From Bacillota bacterium (GTDB taxonomy: Bacteria > Bacillota > Bacilli > Bacillales_B > DSM-18226): a stretch of DNA of 5,081 bases. A program made the translations under genes and the position numbers. Location of the stretch: positions 1 through 5,081 of the forward strand of contig JAKACS010000313.1 in the NCBI GenBank assembly GCA_021821235.1, given 5' to 3'. Of the stretch, positions 1 through 5,081 are shown piece by piece. Position 1 is the first letter of the stretch; every line of letters begins with the position of its first letter. The notes beneath the pieces were generated by a model. The model had not been told where the DNA came from. It was given only the letters and a program-made list of their open reading frames with translations, and made no database searches.

Positions 1-1
1 G

Positions 2-247
2 CACGAATTTGGCGGTCCGGGAACCTTTTTTACTGTCTTTTATATCGGCTGCGGCGCTTTCCGTCTCGCCCGCTTTAATATTTCAGAAAACAATGGATAC
101 TTTACCGGCCTGCCAATTACAGCTGCCGGCGTTCTCGCCACTTTAAGCTTTTTTGCGATTCCATATTTTCCACCGCAGACATTTCTATTCCTAATCATGA
201 TTCTATCTTTCCTAATGGTCTCTTCATTTAAACTGAAAAAAATTTAA
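2..247 (+). CDS. pssA: CDP-diacylglycerol-serine O-phosphatidyltransferase (phosphatidylserine synthase), C-terminal part
   Basis: This is the last 81 codons of a membrane enzyme that joins CDP-diacylglycerol to L-serine to give phosphatidylserine, the precursor of phosphatidylethanolamine. The window edge cuts off the 5' end, including the CDP-alcohol phosphotransferase catalytic motif (DGxxAR...GxxxDxxxD), so that motif cannot be checked. What can be seen is the family's conserved stretch GAFRLARFNI followed by YFTGLPITAAG, which matches the 'LRLxxFN...F.GMPIPxAG' region of Bacillus PssA. Two hydrophobic membrane segments follow (about residues 42-56 and 60-74 of the fragment), then a short basic tail, SFKLKKI. 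The tail is shorter than in B. subtilis PssA. No psd or ybfM homologue follows, unlike the B. subtilis operon: the gene ends at a strong terminator and the next gene is convergent. Family assignment is from remembered homologues. Confidence 0.9.
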   Translation, partial: HEFGGPGTFFTVFYIGCGAFRLARFNISENNGYFTGLPITAAGVLATLSFFAIPYFPPQTFLFLIMILSFLMVSSFKLKKI

Positions 248-250
248 TTT

Positions 251-298
251 GCGATGAAGAAAAAGCAGCGGTTACAGGAACCGCTGCTTTTTGCATCG
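251..298. terminator. Bidirectional intrinsic terminator between pssA and the M3 peptidase gene
   Basis: The arms GCAGCGGTT (265-273) and AACCGCTGC (279-287) pair perfectly around a 5-base loop. A5 (260-264) and T5 (288-292) flank them and extend the stem to 14 bp. A second short complement, CGATG/CATCG (252-256 and 294-298), lies outside. Each strand has a U-run after the stem, so it can stop transcription from both convergent genes. It starts 3 bases after the pssA stop and ends 1 base before the peptidase stop codon. Confidence 0.93.
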
Positions 299-299
299 A

Positions 300-2099
300 C
301 TACTTATCAGCTGTTAAACGTAAAAATTCGTCAATATCCTCGAGACACAATCCAACTGCTTTCTCCCAGAAATCTTTTCCGGTAAGATCTGCATCAAGAT
401 GCTTTGCAGCCAGATCTTCAACCGTCATCGAAGCTGTATCCTTCAGCAACGCAATGTAGTTGTCTTCATATTCCTTTCCTGCTTTTAGCGCCTTCGCATA
501 AATGCCAAGGGAAAACAAATAGCCAAACGTATATGGAAAGTTATAGAACGGGACATCCGTGAGAAAGAAGTGAAGCTTCGATGCCCAAAACAGCGGATGA
601 TACTCCTCCAACGCATCGCCGTACGCTTCCTTTTCAGCCGCAAGCATCAGCTCATTCAATCGCTGTGCCGAGACAATTCCCTGCTTTCTTTCTTCATAAA
701 ACCTTGTTTCAAACAGAAAGCGGGCATGAATATTCATCAGCAATGCGACCGTCCGCTGAATTTTGTCATCGAGCAGCGCAAGCTTCTCTTCCTCATTTTG
801 CGCGACTTTCACAGCAGCATCTGAAACAATCATTTCGGCAAAGGTAGAGGCCGTCTCCGCAACATTCATCGCGTAATTGCGGTTCAAATAATGCACGCCC
901 TGCATCGCATAAGAATGATAGCCGTGACCAAGTTCATGAGCCAGCGTCGACACATTTGACGGTGTGCCAGAATAGGTCATAAAAATTCGCGATTGGCCGC
1001 TTTCTGGAAAATAGGAACAAAAGCCGCCAGGTGCTTTTCCAGGGCGATCTTCAGCCTCAATCCAGTTTTCCCTAAAAGCTTTTTCAGCGAATGCAGCGAG
1101 CTTACCGCCAAACTGGGAAAACTGCTTCAGGATAAATTCAGCACCTTGTTGATAAGAAATTTTTGCATCTGCCTTTCCAAGCGGTGCATCCAGATCAAAC
1201 CAGCTCAATTTTTCGATTCCTAAAAGCTTTGCCTTACGGTTCAGATACTCAATGAGCGGCTGTTTGTTTTCAGAAATGACTTGCCACATTGTATCCAGCG
1301 TTTGTTTTTTCATCCGGCTAATTCTTAGTGGCTCATGCAACACATCTTTCCATCCTCTTAGTTCATATACCTTTAAGCGGAATCCGGCCAAATGATTTAA
1401 TGTTTTTGCCAAATAATCACTCTGTTCGGCCCACTTTTTTTCCCAGTCTTTAAAAACGGTTTGCCGAACGACCCGGTCAGGACTGGAAAATTGATTGAAC
1501 GCCTGGCCGACGGAGAGCGGTTTCTCCTTGCCATTATCAGTGAATGGAATCGTGATTTTTCCAACGATCAAATCGTACATTTGACCCCAGCTATGGTAAC
1601 CGTCAACTCCTAGAGCATTGATAATCGCTTCTTCTTTTTTGGACAATTTTTCTTTTGCAAGTTCCCGCCGTTCGGATAAAACAAACGAAAGCTCAGCCAA
1701 TTCCGGACTGGACAACAGCTGCTCCCAGGCAGTATTTTCAATCAGCGTAAGAAGTTGGTCAAACGCCGAAAGCGCTGTCTGAAAATCGGCACGGAAGGCG
1801 GAAAGTTCGGCCTCAAGCTGCTGTGCATGAAGGTCAGCCGTATTTTGCGCCTGAAGACAGCCGACAAACGCACCTGCCTGCCGCAATTTTTTTGCTGTTT
1901 TTTCAAACGACGCCAGGATTTCAAGCAAATGGCGGCGGTCGTTGTCCAGATTCCCCGGGTTCCATTGCTGAACTTTTGTTTGAAACAGAGAAATCTGCTG
2001 TTTCGTTTCAGCTAAATGGTTAGCAAATCCTGCCGAATTGCTTCCTCCTTCGAACAGGCTATCTAAATCCCATACATATGTATAGTCTGTTTTCACCAT
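300..2099 (-). CDS. M3-family zinc oligoendopeptidase (pepF/M3_fam_3-like)
   Basis: This is a cytoplasmic metallopeptidase expected to cut short peptides, a housekeeping role in peptide turnover. From the start chosen here it has 599 residues, the usual size for the oligoendopeptidase pepF/M3 branch. The zinc site is HELGH (H388, E389, H392) within LAHELGHGYHSYA. The likely third ligand is E415 in NVAETASTFAE, 27 residues after the first His, close to the spacing in neurolysin. The C-terminal substrate-side motif FYNFPYTFGYLFSLG (518-532) is also present. Residues about 105-175 fit the M3 N-terminal domain. There is no signal peptide. The frame is open from 2123, but a purine-rich AAGGGGGAAG ribosome binding site lies 7 bases before the ATG at 2099 and 4 before the adjoining ATG at 2102. 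The upstream ATG at 2123 has no good site. The gene is probably monocistronic, with its own promoter and a shared terminator. All expected catalytic residues are present. Confidence 0.95.
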   Translation of the reverse strand: MVKTDYTYVWDLDSLFEGGSNSAGFANHLAETKQQISLFQTKVQQWNPGNLDNDRRHLLEILASFEKTAKKLRQAGAFVGCLQAQNTADLHAQQLEAELSAFRADFQTALSAFDQLLTLIENTAWEQLLSSPELAELSFVLSERRELAKEKLSKKEEAIINALGVDGYHSWGQMYDLIVGKITIPFTDNGKEKPLSVGQAFNQFSSPDRVVRQTVFKDWEKKWAEQSDYLAKTLNHLAGFRLKVYELRGWKDVLHEPLRISRMKKQTLDTMWQVISENKQPLIEYLNRKAKLLGIEKLSWFDLDAPLGKADAKISYQQGAEFILKQFSQFGGKLAAFAEKAFRENWIEAEDRPGKAPGGFCSYFPESGQSRIFMTYSGTPSNVSTLAHELGHGYHSYAMQGVHYLNRNYAMNVAETASTFAEMIVSDAAVKVAQNEEEKLALLDDKIQRTVALLMNIHARFLFETRFYEERKQGIVSAQRLNELMLAAEKEAYGDALEEYHPLFWASKLHFFLTDVPFYNFPYTFGYLFSLGIYAKALKAGKEYEDNYIALLKDTASMTVEDLAAKHLDADLTGKDFWEKAVGLCLEDIDEFLRLTADK

Positions 2100-2131
2100 C
2101 ATTCTTCCCCCTTCACTATTCATTCCCTATC

Positions 2132-2160
2132 ATTATAAGTTTATTTTCAAAAAATTTCTA
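2132..2160 (-). promoter_or_regulatory. Candidate sigma-A promoter of the M3 peptidase gene
   Basis: On the minus strand a perfect -10 box TATAAT (2132-2137) lies 17 bases from a -35-like TAGAAA (2155-2160, four of six consensus bases). It stands about 30 bp upstream of the preferred start codons, so the leader would be short. The -10 is convincing and the -35 is modest. Confidence 0.55.
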
Positions 2161-2188
2161 TTCTTCCTCACTAACTGTTCAACTTCCA

Positions 2189-2217
2189 CTGCCATTTTTC
2201 GAAACTTATAGTATAAT
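2189..2217 (+). promoter_or_regulatory. Possible sigma-A-like promoter facing the repeat region
   Basis: A perfect TATAAT at 2212-2217 has CTGCCA (2189-2194, four of six consensus bases) 17 bases upstream. It would transcribe rightward into the stretch with a 7-codon reading frame and repeat A, where no intact gene exists. It may be the surviving promoter of a lost gene, or a chance match in AT-rich DNA. Confidence 0.3.
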
Positions 2218-2371
2218 TTGGACATCAAGATTTAAGATGATTCTCAGAATAAAAAGGGAACGTATTGATGATTTGTAAAAGAATCACTAGGATATATTTT
2301 TAGGGAGACAAAATGACCAAGGTTCTATGTTTATGACAAATAAACCTAGTCGCTATTTAACAAGTATTGCG
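2218..2371. other. Intergenic stretch with a 7-codon reading frame and no recognisable gene
   Basis: The only translation-like signal is AGGGAGA (2302-2308) followed by ATG at 2313, encoding MTKVLCL and stopping at 2336. An overlapping ATG at 2327 opens 17 codons (MFMTNKPSRYLTSIAYG) that run into the start of repeat A. A weak hairpin, GTTTAT/ATAAAC around GACAA, spans 2329-2345. Neither peptide resembles a protein I know. A decapitated gene start is possible but unproven. Confidence 0.3.
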
Positions 2372-2506
2372 TATGGTTGATTTTCACTCCAGTTGCTCGC
2401 TTTCCGCGGGGTGGGCGGTGAGCCTCCTCGGCGTAAAACGCCTGCGGGGTCTCACCTGTCCCACTGCTCCCGCAGGAGTCTCGCACTTCCGCTCCAATCA
2501 ACCATA
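2372..2506 (+). repeat. GC-rich dispersed structured repeat, copy A
   Basis: This is a 135-bp element bounded by 11-bp inverted ends (TATGGTTGATT at 2372-2382, AATCAACCATA at 2496-2506), much richer in G and C than its surroundings. It is the inverted partner of the copy at 3043-3174. Shared blocks include GGGGTCTCACCTGTCC (2446-2461) and CTTCCGCTCCAATCAAC (2486-2502). Inside, GGTGAG (2417-2422) pairs with CTCACC (2451-2456), enclosing the hairpin GGCG-TAAAA-CGCC (2430-2442). Outer G-runs near 2408-2415 can face C-runs near 2459-2473, so most of the element can fold as one long imperfect hairpin. I recall very similar sequences scattered between genes in many Bacillaceae. Reading frames across it are by-products of its composition. 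Confidence 0.88.
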
Positions 2507-2689
2507 TGAAGTTTTTCAATATACTCTGTTAAAAACAAAAACAACAATCAATAAGAAAAGAGCCTAAAAAAATCCTGTTTAGGTAGTTTTATTCATCATT
2601 AATTCTTGGAGATTCAATTCTTTTTCTTATGACTGTATCTATCATCAAGGTGTTGACACATTATGGATTTCGAACAGAGTTTCTCACTA
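2507..2689. other. AT-rich spacer, probably the decayed 3' end of an insertion sequence
   Basis: No intact gene is visible. On the minus strand a piece at about 2650-2605 reads QHLDDRYSHKKKN before a stop. This is faintly like the C-terminal QHLDAW... end of DDE transposases and would be in line with the fragment just upstream on that strand. CCTAAA (2563-2568) and TTTAGG (2578-2583) form a 6-bp AT-rich stem flanked by A/T runs, a weak terminator or insertion-sequence end at best. The assignment rests on short, degenerate matches. Confidence 0.3.
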
Positions 2690-2994
2690 GTATTTTTCGT
2701 ACCAGATGCAAATGGACAGCTCTATTTTTGTCGGGTTCTAGGAATGATCAAATCCATGTGGCTTCATTTTTAATTTAATTGGAGGAGTGGGAGTCCTTTG
2801 GGAGTAATTTGAATCTCACCTTCCAAAACTTTTTTGTTCGGACATTGATCAATAAAAGGTTCAATTTGTAACTGATCCAACCATTCATAAATTGGCTTTG
2901 CATCATTTGTAGCATCTAAAAGCACCTTACCAATCGTGTTCAAGGTCGTTCGTTGCGAAAATTTCGACAAAAAGGGAAATAAAATTTCGATGGT
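2690..2994 (-). pseudogene. Decayed DDE transposase fragment (IS1182/IS4-like group)
   Basis: This is an internal remnant of an insertion-sequence transposase. The longest open piece (2994-2770) contains IGKVLLDATNDAKPIYEWL followed by QIEPFID and then GEIQITPKGLP. This matches, from memory, the pattern 'vkkvllDsahDa.piYe....i.pfIDlN......gip.d..G.PiC.aG' around the second catalytic Asp of this transposase group. After a stop (2770-2772) and a frame change, MKPHGFDHS (2767-2741) fits the next block ('...M.p.Gyd..r.r.k.rCP'). Then come another stop and NPTKIELSICIWYEKY to about 2690. The N-terminal region and most of the C-terminal region are missing, no start codon with a ribosome site is present, and the cysteines of the usual CP/CG block are lost. 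It cannot be active. It lies between the two inverted repeats, so they may mark the edges of the damaged region. Confidence 0.6.
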
Positions 2995-3211
2995 TCATCA
3001 CTTTAAGAGGTAGAGTAAAGAGCAGAATCATGTAAAGAACCCGTTGATTGGAGCGGAAGGCGCGAAGACTCCTGGGGGATCAGCAGGACAGGTGAGACCC
3101 CACAGCCGCTCCCAGCGGCGAGGAGGCTTACCGCCTGCCCCCCGGAAAGCGAAGCGCCTGGAGCGCAAATCAACACCATTGCAAGAACGACTCTTTTTGG
3201 TGATGAACCAT
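2990..3211. repeat. 12-bp inverted repeat flanking repeat copy B
   Basis: ATGGTTCATCAC (2990-3001) and its exact complement GTGATGAACCAT (3200-3211) lie on either side of repeat B. Weaker similarity continues outward and inward: CTCTT precedes both arms and a TTCCC follows both when read in the arm direction. This suggests related sequences of about 30 bp in opposite orientation rather than a chance 12-mer. It could be a separate inverted duplication into which repeat B fell, or part of a larger palindromic element. Confidence 0.5.
3043..3174 (-). repeat. GC-rich dispersed structured repeat, copy B (inverted)
   Basis: This 132-bp element has GTTGATT/AATCAAC ends (3043-3049 and 3168-3174). 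Its reverse complement aligns along its whole length with the copy at 2372-2506. Identical blocks include GTTGATTGGAGCGGAAG (3043-3059) and GGACAGGTGAGACCCC (3086-3101). The central hairpin is kept but with different bases: GCCGCT (3105-3110) pairs with AGCGGC (3114-3119) around CCC, where copy A has GGCG/CGCC around five bases. The adjoining stem carries one mismatch (GGTAAG against CTCACC). It ends about 150 bp before the response-regulator start, so it lies in or next to that gene's upstream control region. Confidence 0.88.
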
Positions 3212-3326
3212 TTCAAAGTTCCCACTACCAAAAGTAGGATGAATCAAATTAAAGTGGTACAAGAAAAGCTTTGTGCCATCTAACTTGGCGAATGCCGAGA
3301 GTCTATTTAAGAAAGTGGAGGGTGTA
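3175..3326 (+). promoter_or_regulatory. Upstream region of the response regulator, with an imperfect palindrome
   Basis: No strong sigma-A promoter is visible. The best pair is TTCAAA (3212-3217) and TAGGAT (3235-3240) with 17-base spacing, four of six matches each. An imperfect dyad, TGGTACAA (3255-3262) and TTGTGCCA (3271-3278), could be an operator or a weak hairpin in the leader. OmpR-type regulators more often bind direct repeats, and none is obvious. GGAGGG (3317-3322) sits 4 bases before the ATG at 3327 and decides the start. Confidence 0.3.
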
Positions 3327-4007
3327 ATGCACAAGATTTTATTGGTCGATGATGAACAAAGAATGCTTGATTTATTGTCGCTCTATTTAACGCCAAAAGG
3401 ATACCATTGTATCAAACTGACTTCGGCGCAAGCAGCGCTTCATTATCTGGAAACGGATAAAGCGGATTTGCTGCTCCTGGACGTGATGATGCCGGAAATG
3501 GATGGGTTTACAGCGTGCAGCGAAATTCGAAAATATTCTGATATTCCAATTATCATGCTGACGGCAAGGGGCGAAAAAGCGGATGTGGTCAGAGGGTTAA
3601 AGCTTGGTGCAGATGACTATATTTCGAAACCATTTGATGAAGCGGAATTAACAGCACGGATTGAGGCTATTTTACGAAGAAAACATAGCGGAGCAAAAAC
3701 GATCGAATTTAATGGACTGATGTATAAGCAAGATTCGTTTGAATTATCGTATGGCACTCGACCGGTTCCGTTAACGCCAAAGGAATTTTCCCTGCTCGGG
3801 CTGTTTCTGCAGCATCCGAATAAAGTGTTCACACGTGAACATCTTCTTACATCTGTATGGGGATACTCAGCAGCAACAGAGGATCGCACAGTTGATTCCC
3901 ACGTCCGCAATATAAGGGAAAAATTGCGAAAAGCAGGATTTCCAGTTGACGAATATTTGACAACTGTGTGGGGATTAGGGTATAAGTGGGTGGATAAGGT
4001 GTCTTAA
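3327..4007 (+). CDS. OmpR/PhoB-family two-component response regulator
   Basis: This is a 226-residue cytoplasmic transcription factor switched by phosphorylation. The receiver domain (about 1-118) has the acidic pair D8-D9 in LLVDDEQ, the phospho-acceptor D52 in LLLLDVMMPEMDG, T79 in IIMLTARGE and K101 in ISKPF, so all catalytic positions are present. The winged-helix DNA-binding domain (about 125-223) shows LTPKEFSLLGLF, the recognition-helix segment EDRTVDSHVRNIREKLRK and the closing wing TTVWGLGYKW. The frame is open upstream to an ATG at 3273, but GGAGGG before 3327 and the family's normal N-terminus (MHKILLVDDE) favour 3327. Its TAA overlaps an ATG (4007-4009), an arrangement typical of a following sensor kinase, yet no kinase follows. 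Only a broken lipoprotein gene and a terminator are downstream. The signal it answers to is unknown. The domain order resembles ResD, but I cannot assign a specific orthologue. Confidence 0.96.
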   Translation: MHKILLVDDEQRMLDLLSLYLTPKGYHCIKLTSAQAALHYLETDKADLLLLDVMMPEMDGFTACSEIRKYSDIPIIMLTARGEKADVVRGLKLGADDYISKPFDEAELTARIEAILRRKHSGAKTIEFNGLMYKQDSFELSYGTRPVPLTPKEFSLLGLFLQHPNKVFTREHLLTSVWGYSAATEDRTVDSHVRNIREKLRKAGFPVDEYLTTVWGLGYKWVDKVS

Positions 4008-4043
4008 TGTTCAAAAAATATAAATCGACAAACAATCAGGGGG

Positions 4044-4290
4044 ATGAAAGTGATTTTTTAAAAAAAGACTGGCCAGTTCCATTTTGCTGGTGTGCTTATG
4101 TTCGCTTCGGGCTGTGCTGGCATCAGCGAAAAAAGACAGATAAAGGGAAGCCAAGTACTGAACAAACTGGGGAAAACCGTTTTAAATCGTTCCTGCTGAA
4201 AACCTAACAATTGACCGTATCCATGGAATCGGCTACCCAGGTAACGATGCATTGTACGTGGCTGCCCATGATGTAATTGAGCAGGAATGA
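4044..4290 (+). pseudogene. Frameshifted and truncated lipoprotein gene (F510_1955-type secreted propeller protein remnant)
   Basis: A strong AGGGGG (4038-4043) precedes ATG 4044 and GTG 4050, but the frame stops after five codons. Switching frames recovers a lipoprotein start: KKRLASSILLVCL (4060-4098), then MFASGCAG (4098-4121) with a lipobox-like SGC. A linker, KKTDKGKPSTEQTGENRF (to about 4184), follows. Finally PAENLTIDRIHGIGYPGND and ALYVAAHD (4192-4272) lead to a stop at 4288. The changes needed are about +1 at the T6/A7 run (4054-4066), -1 near 4096-4099, -1 at the A-run 4129-4134 and -1 near 4190. The last block fits the 'IHGLGY..dg..lYVaaHDGL' start of F510_1955 family glycosylhydrolase-like lipoproteins, as I remember them. 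Nearly the whole propeller domain is missing, and the match stops 2-3 bases before the terminator stem, suggesting a deletion. Several changes lie in or beside short homopolymers, so sequencing error could explain some of them, but not the truncation. Confidence 0.65.
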
Positions 4291-4309
4291 GTCCTGCTCA
4301 ATTTTTTTT
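4275..4309 (+). terminator. Intrinsic terminator of the response-regulator unit, overlapping the end of sigK
   Basis: The 12-base arms AATTGAGCAGGA (4275-4286) and TCCTGCTCAATT (4292-4303) pair perfectly around a 5-base loop and lead into a T-run to 4309 on the plus strand. The T-run and the right arm lie inside sigK, where they encode its lysine-rich C-terminus and stop codon. On the minus strand the hairpin also follows the sigK stop, but only a poor U-tract follows it, so it is mainly a plus-strand terminator. Confidence 0.88.
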
Positions 4310-5014
4310 CTTCCGCTCCTTTTCCGCCCGATAAAATTCATGGAACATCTTCATAAGCGCACGCTTTTCAATTCTTGAAACATAGCTTCTTGATATTCCG
4401 AGTTCTTTGGCGATTTCCCGCTGGGTCTTTTCTTTTTGCAAATCAAGTCCGAATCGGCCAATAATCACTTCTTTTTCCCGCTCATCCAATACTTCAATGT
4501 ATTGTTTAATTTTTTCCAGTTCCATATTCAACTGGATAGTATCAATCACATCTTCTGACTCTGATTTCAGAACATCGATAAGGGATATTTCATTGCCTTC
4601 TTTATCTTGGCCGATCGGGTCATGCAGCGAAACATCTTTTTTCGTTTTCTTCAAAGCCCTCAAATGCATTAAAATTTCGTTTTCAATACAGCGGGCTGCA
4701 TATGTGGCCAGTTTCGTTCCCTTCCCTTCGGAATAGCTTTCAATCGCTTTAATTAACCCGATTGTTCCGATTGAGATCAAATCTTCCGCTTCTTCACCAG
4801 TATTCTCAAATTTTTTGACGATGTGGGCAACAAGTCGCAAATTATGCTCAATCAGCATATTGCGGGCATGTGAATCACCATTTGCCATAAGAAGCAGGTA
4901 CTTTTTTTCTTCCGCGCTTGAGAGCGGTTGCGGGAAAGCATTATTTTTTACATAAGAAACAAGAAATAAAAACTCTTTGACAAAATAACCAAGTGCAGTC
5001 AAGATGCCAGACAT
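4298..5014 (-). CDS. sigK: RNA polymerase sporulation sigma factor SigK (pro-sigma-K), uninterrupted
   Basis: SigK is the late mother-cell sigma factor that directs spore coat and cortex genes. It is made as an inactive membrane-associated precursor. From the start chosen here the protein has 238 residues. The hydrophobic pro-sequence (about 1-20, [14 protein letters not shown]) ends at the conserved site before [13 protein letters not shown], where SpoIVFB cuts in B. subtilis. Region 2 (about 48-120) includes [36 protein letters not shown] and [20 protein letters not shown]. Region 4 (about 170-225) includes [15 protein letters not shown] and the helix-turn-helix [20 protein letters not shown]. 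Identity to remembered B. subtilis SigK is very high. Start: ATG 5020 and ATG 5014 are both in frame. GGGGGTGG abuts the first but sits 6 bases before the second, and homologues begin M-(S/P)-G-I, so 5014 is preferred. The frame is continuous, with no skin-type insertion where B. subtilis sigK is split into spoIVCB and spoIIIC. Confidence 0.97.
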   Translation of the reverse strand: MSGILTALGYFVKEFLFLVSYVKNNAFPQPLSSAEEKKYLLLMANGDSHARNMLIEHNLRLVAHIVKKFENTGEEAEDLISIGTIGLIKAIESYSEGKGTKLATYAARCIENEILMHLRALKKTKKDVSLHDPIGQDKEGNEISLIDVLKSESEDVIDTIQLNMELEKIKQYIEVLDEREKEVIIGRFGLDLQKEKTQREIAKELGISRSYVSRIEKRALMKMFHEFYRAEKERKKKN

Positions 5015-5081
5015 GAACATCCACCCCCGCCTTCCTTTAGGACTATCGCCTATACCTAATTCCTATGAAAAACGGAGAATG
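5015..5081 (-). promoter_or_regulatory. Leader and possible sigma-E-type -10 element of sigK
   Basis: On the minus strand CATAGGAAT (5059-5067) resembles the CATA-type -10 boxes read by sigma-E and sigma-K. The matching -35 would fall at or beyond the window edge, so it cannot be tested here. A purine-rich stretch with AAAGGAAGG and GGGGGTGG (about 5021-5038) supplies the ribosome binding site. In B. subtilis sigK is transcribed by sigma-E with SpoIIID. I see no clear SpoIIID box. Confidence 0.3.

Noticed and set aside
2100..2123. Longer start of the M3 peptidase
   Set aside because: The ribosome site for the downstream ATGs lies inside this extension, and the ATG at 2123 lacks a good site of its own.
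2367..2567. 66-codon plus-strand open frame across repeat A
   Set aside because: It starts at a TTG without a ribosome site and is a by-product of the GC-rich repeat. The mirrored frame in copy B (3028-3231, minus) encodes a similar peptide only because the DNA repeats.
2563..2583. CCTAAA/TTTAGG hairpin as a terminator
   Set aside because: The six-base AT-rich stem with a 9-base loop is too weak to call, and no intact gene ends there.
2372..3174. CRISPR array or phage attachment sites
   Set aside because: There are only two long copies in inverted orientation with no regular short spacers, no cas genes and no integrase.
3044..3283. 79-codon plus-strand open frame across repeat B
   Set aside because: It lies almost wholly within the repeat, lacks a convincing ribosome site and has no protein-like composition.
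3273..3326. N-terminal extension of the response regulator
   Set aside because: The extra 18 residues precede the normal receiver-domain start, and the strong GGAGGG site serves the ATG at 3327.
3617..3910. 97-codon minus-strand frame antisense to the response regulator
   Set aside because: It is a shadow of a well-supported gene, with no start signals and no recognisable domain.
4007..4207. 66-codon frame after the response regulator as an intact small gene
   Set aside because: Its C-terminal part is one of three frames that together make the broken lipoprotein gene. The peptide is a frameshift mixture, not a coherent protein.

Overview
The window looks like chromosomal DNA of an endospore-forming Bacillaceae species (Bacillus or a close relative). 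The best evidence is a nearly textbook sporulation sigma factor SigK. Moderate GC, strong G-rich ribosome binding sites, hairpin-plus-U-tract terminators and a GC-rich dispersed repeat that I recall from many Bacillaceae intergenic regions agree with this. I cannot name the species.

Layout. Positions 2-247 hold the last 81 codons of phosphatidylserine synthase (pssA, + strand, cut by the window edge). A strong two-way terminator at 251-298 separates it from a convergent M3-family zinc oligoendopeptidase (300-2099, - strand). From about 2100 to 3326 there is no intact gene. This stretch holds the peptidase promoter, a possible + strand promoter with a 7-codon reading frame, and two inverted copies of a 130-bp structured repeat (2372-2506 and 3043-3174). 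Between the copies lies a decayed DDE transposase fragment.

Positions 3327-4007 encode an intact OmpR/PhoB-type response regulator (+ strand). Its stop codon overlaps an ATG in the arrangement typical of a following sensor kinase, but no kinase is present. What follows (4044-4290) is a wrecked lipoprotein gene. At least four single-base frame changes break it and it ends abruptly at a terminator hairpin. Its readable pieces resemble the start of the F510_1955-type secreted beta-propeller ('glycosylhydrolase') family. The terminator's T-run lies inside the 3' end of the convergent sigK gene (4298-5014, - strand), which is continuous and keeps its pro-sequence.

The housekeeping and sporulation genes (pssA, peptidase, sigK) are ordinary. 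The middle is a decay zone: repeat elements, a dead insertion sequence, and a signalling operon reduced to its regulator. I found no convincing new biological system. The best leads are the structured repeat pair, whose central hairpin is kept with different bases in the two copies, and the apparently orphaned response regulator.
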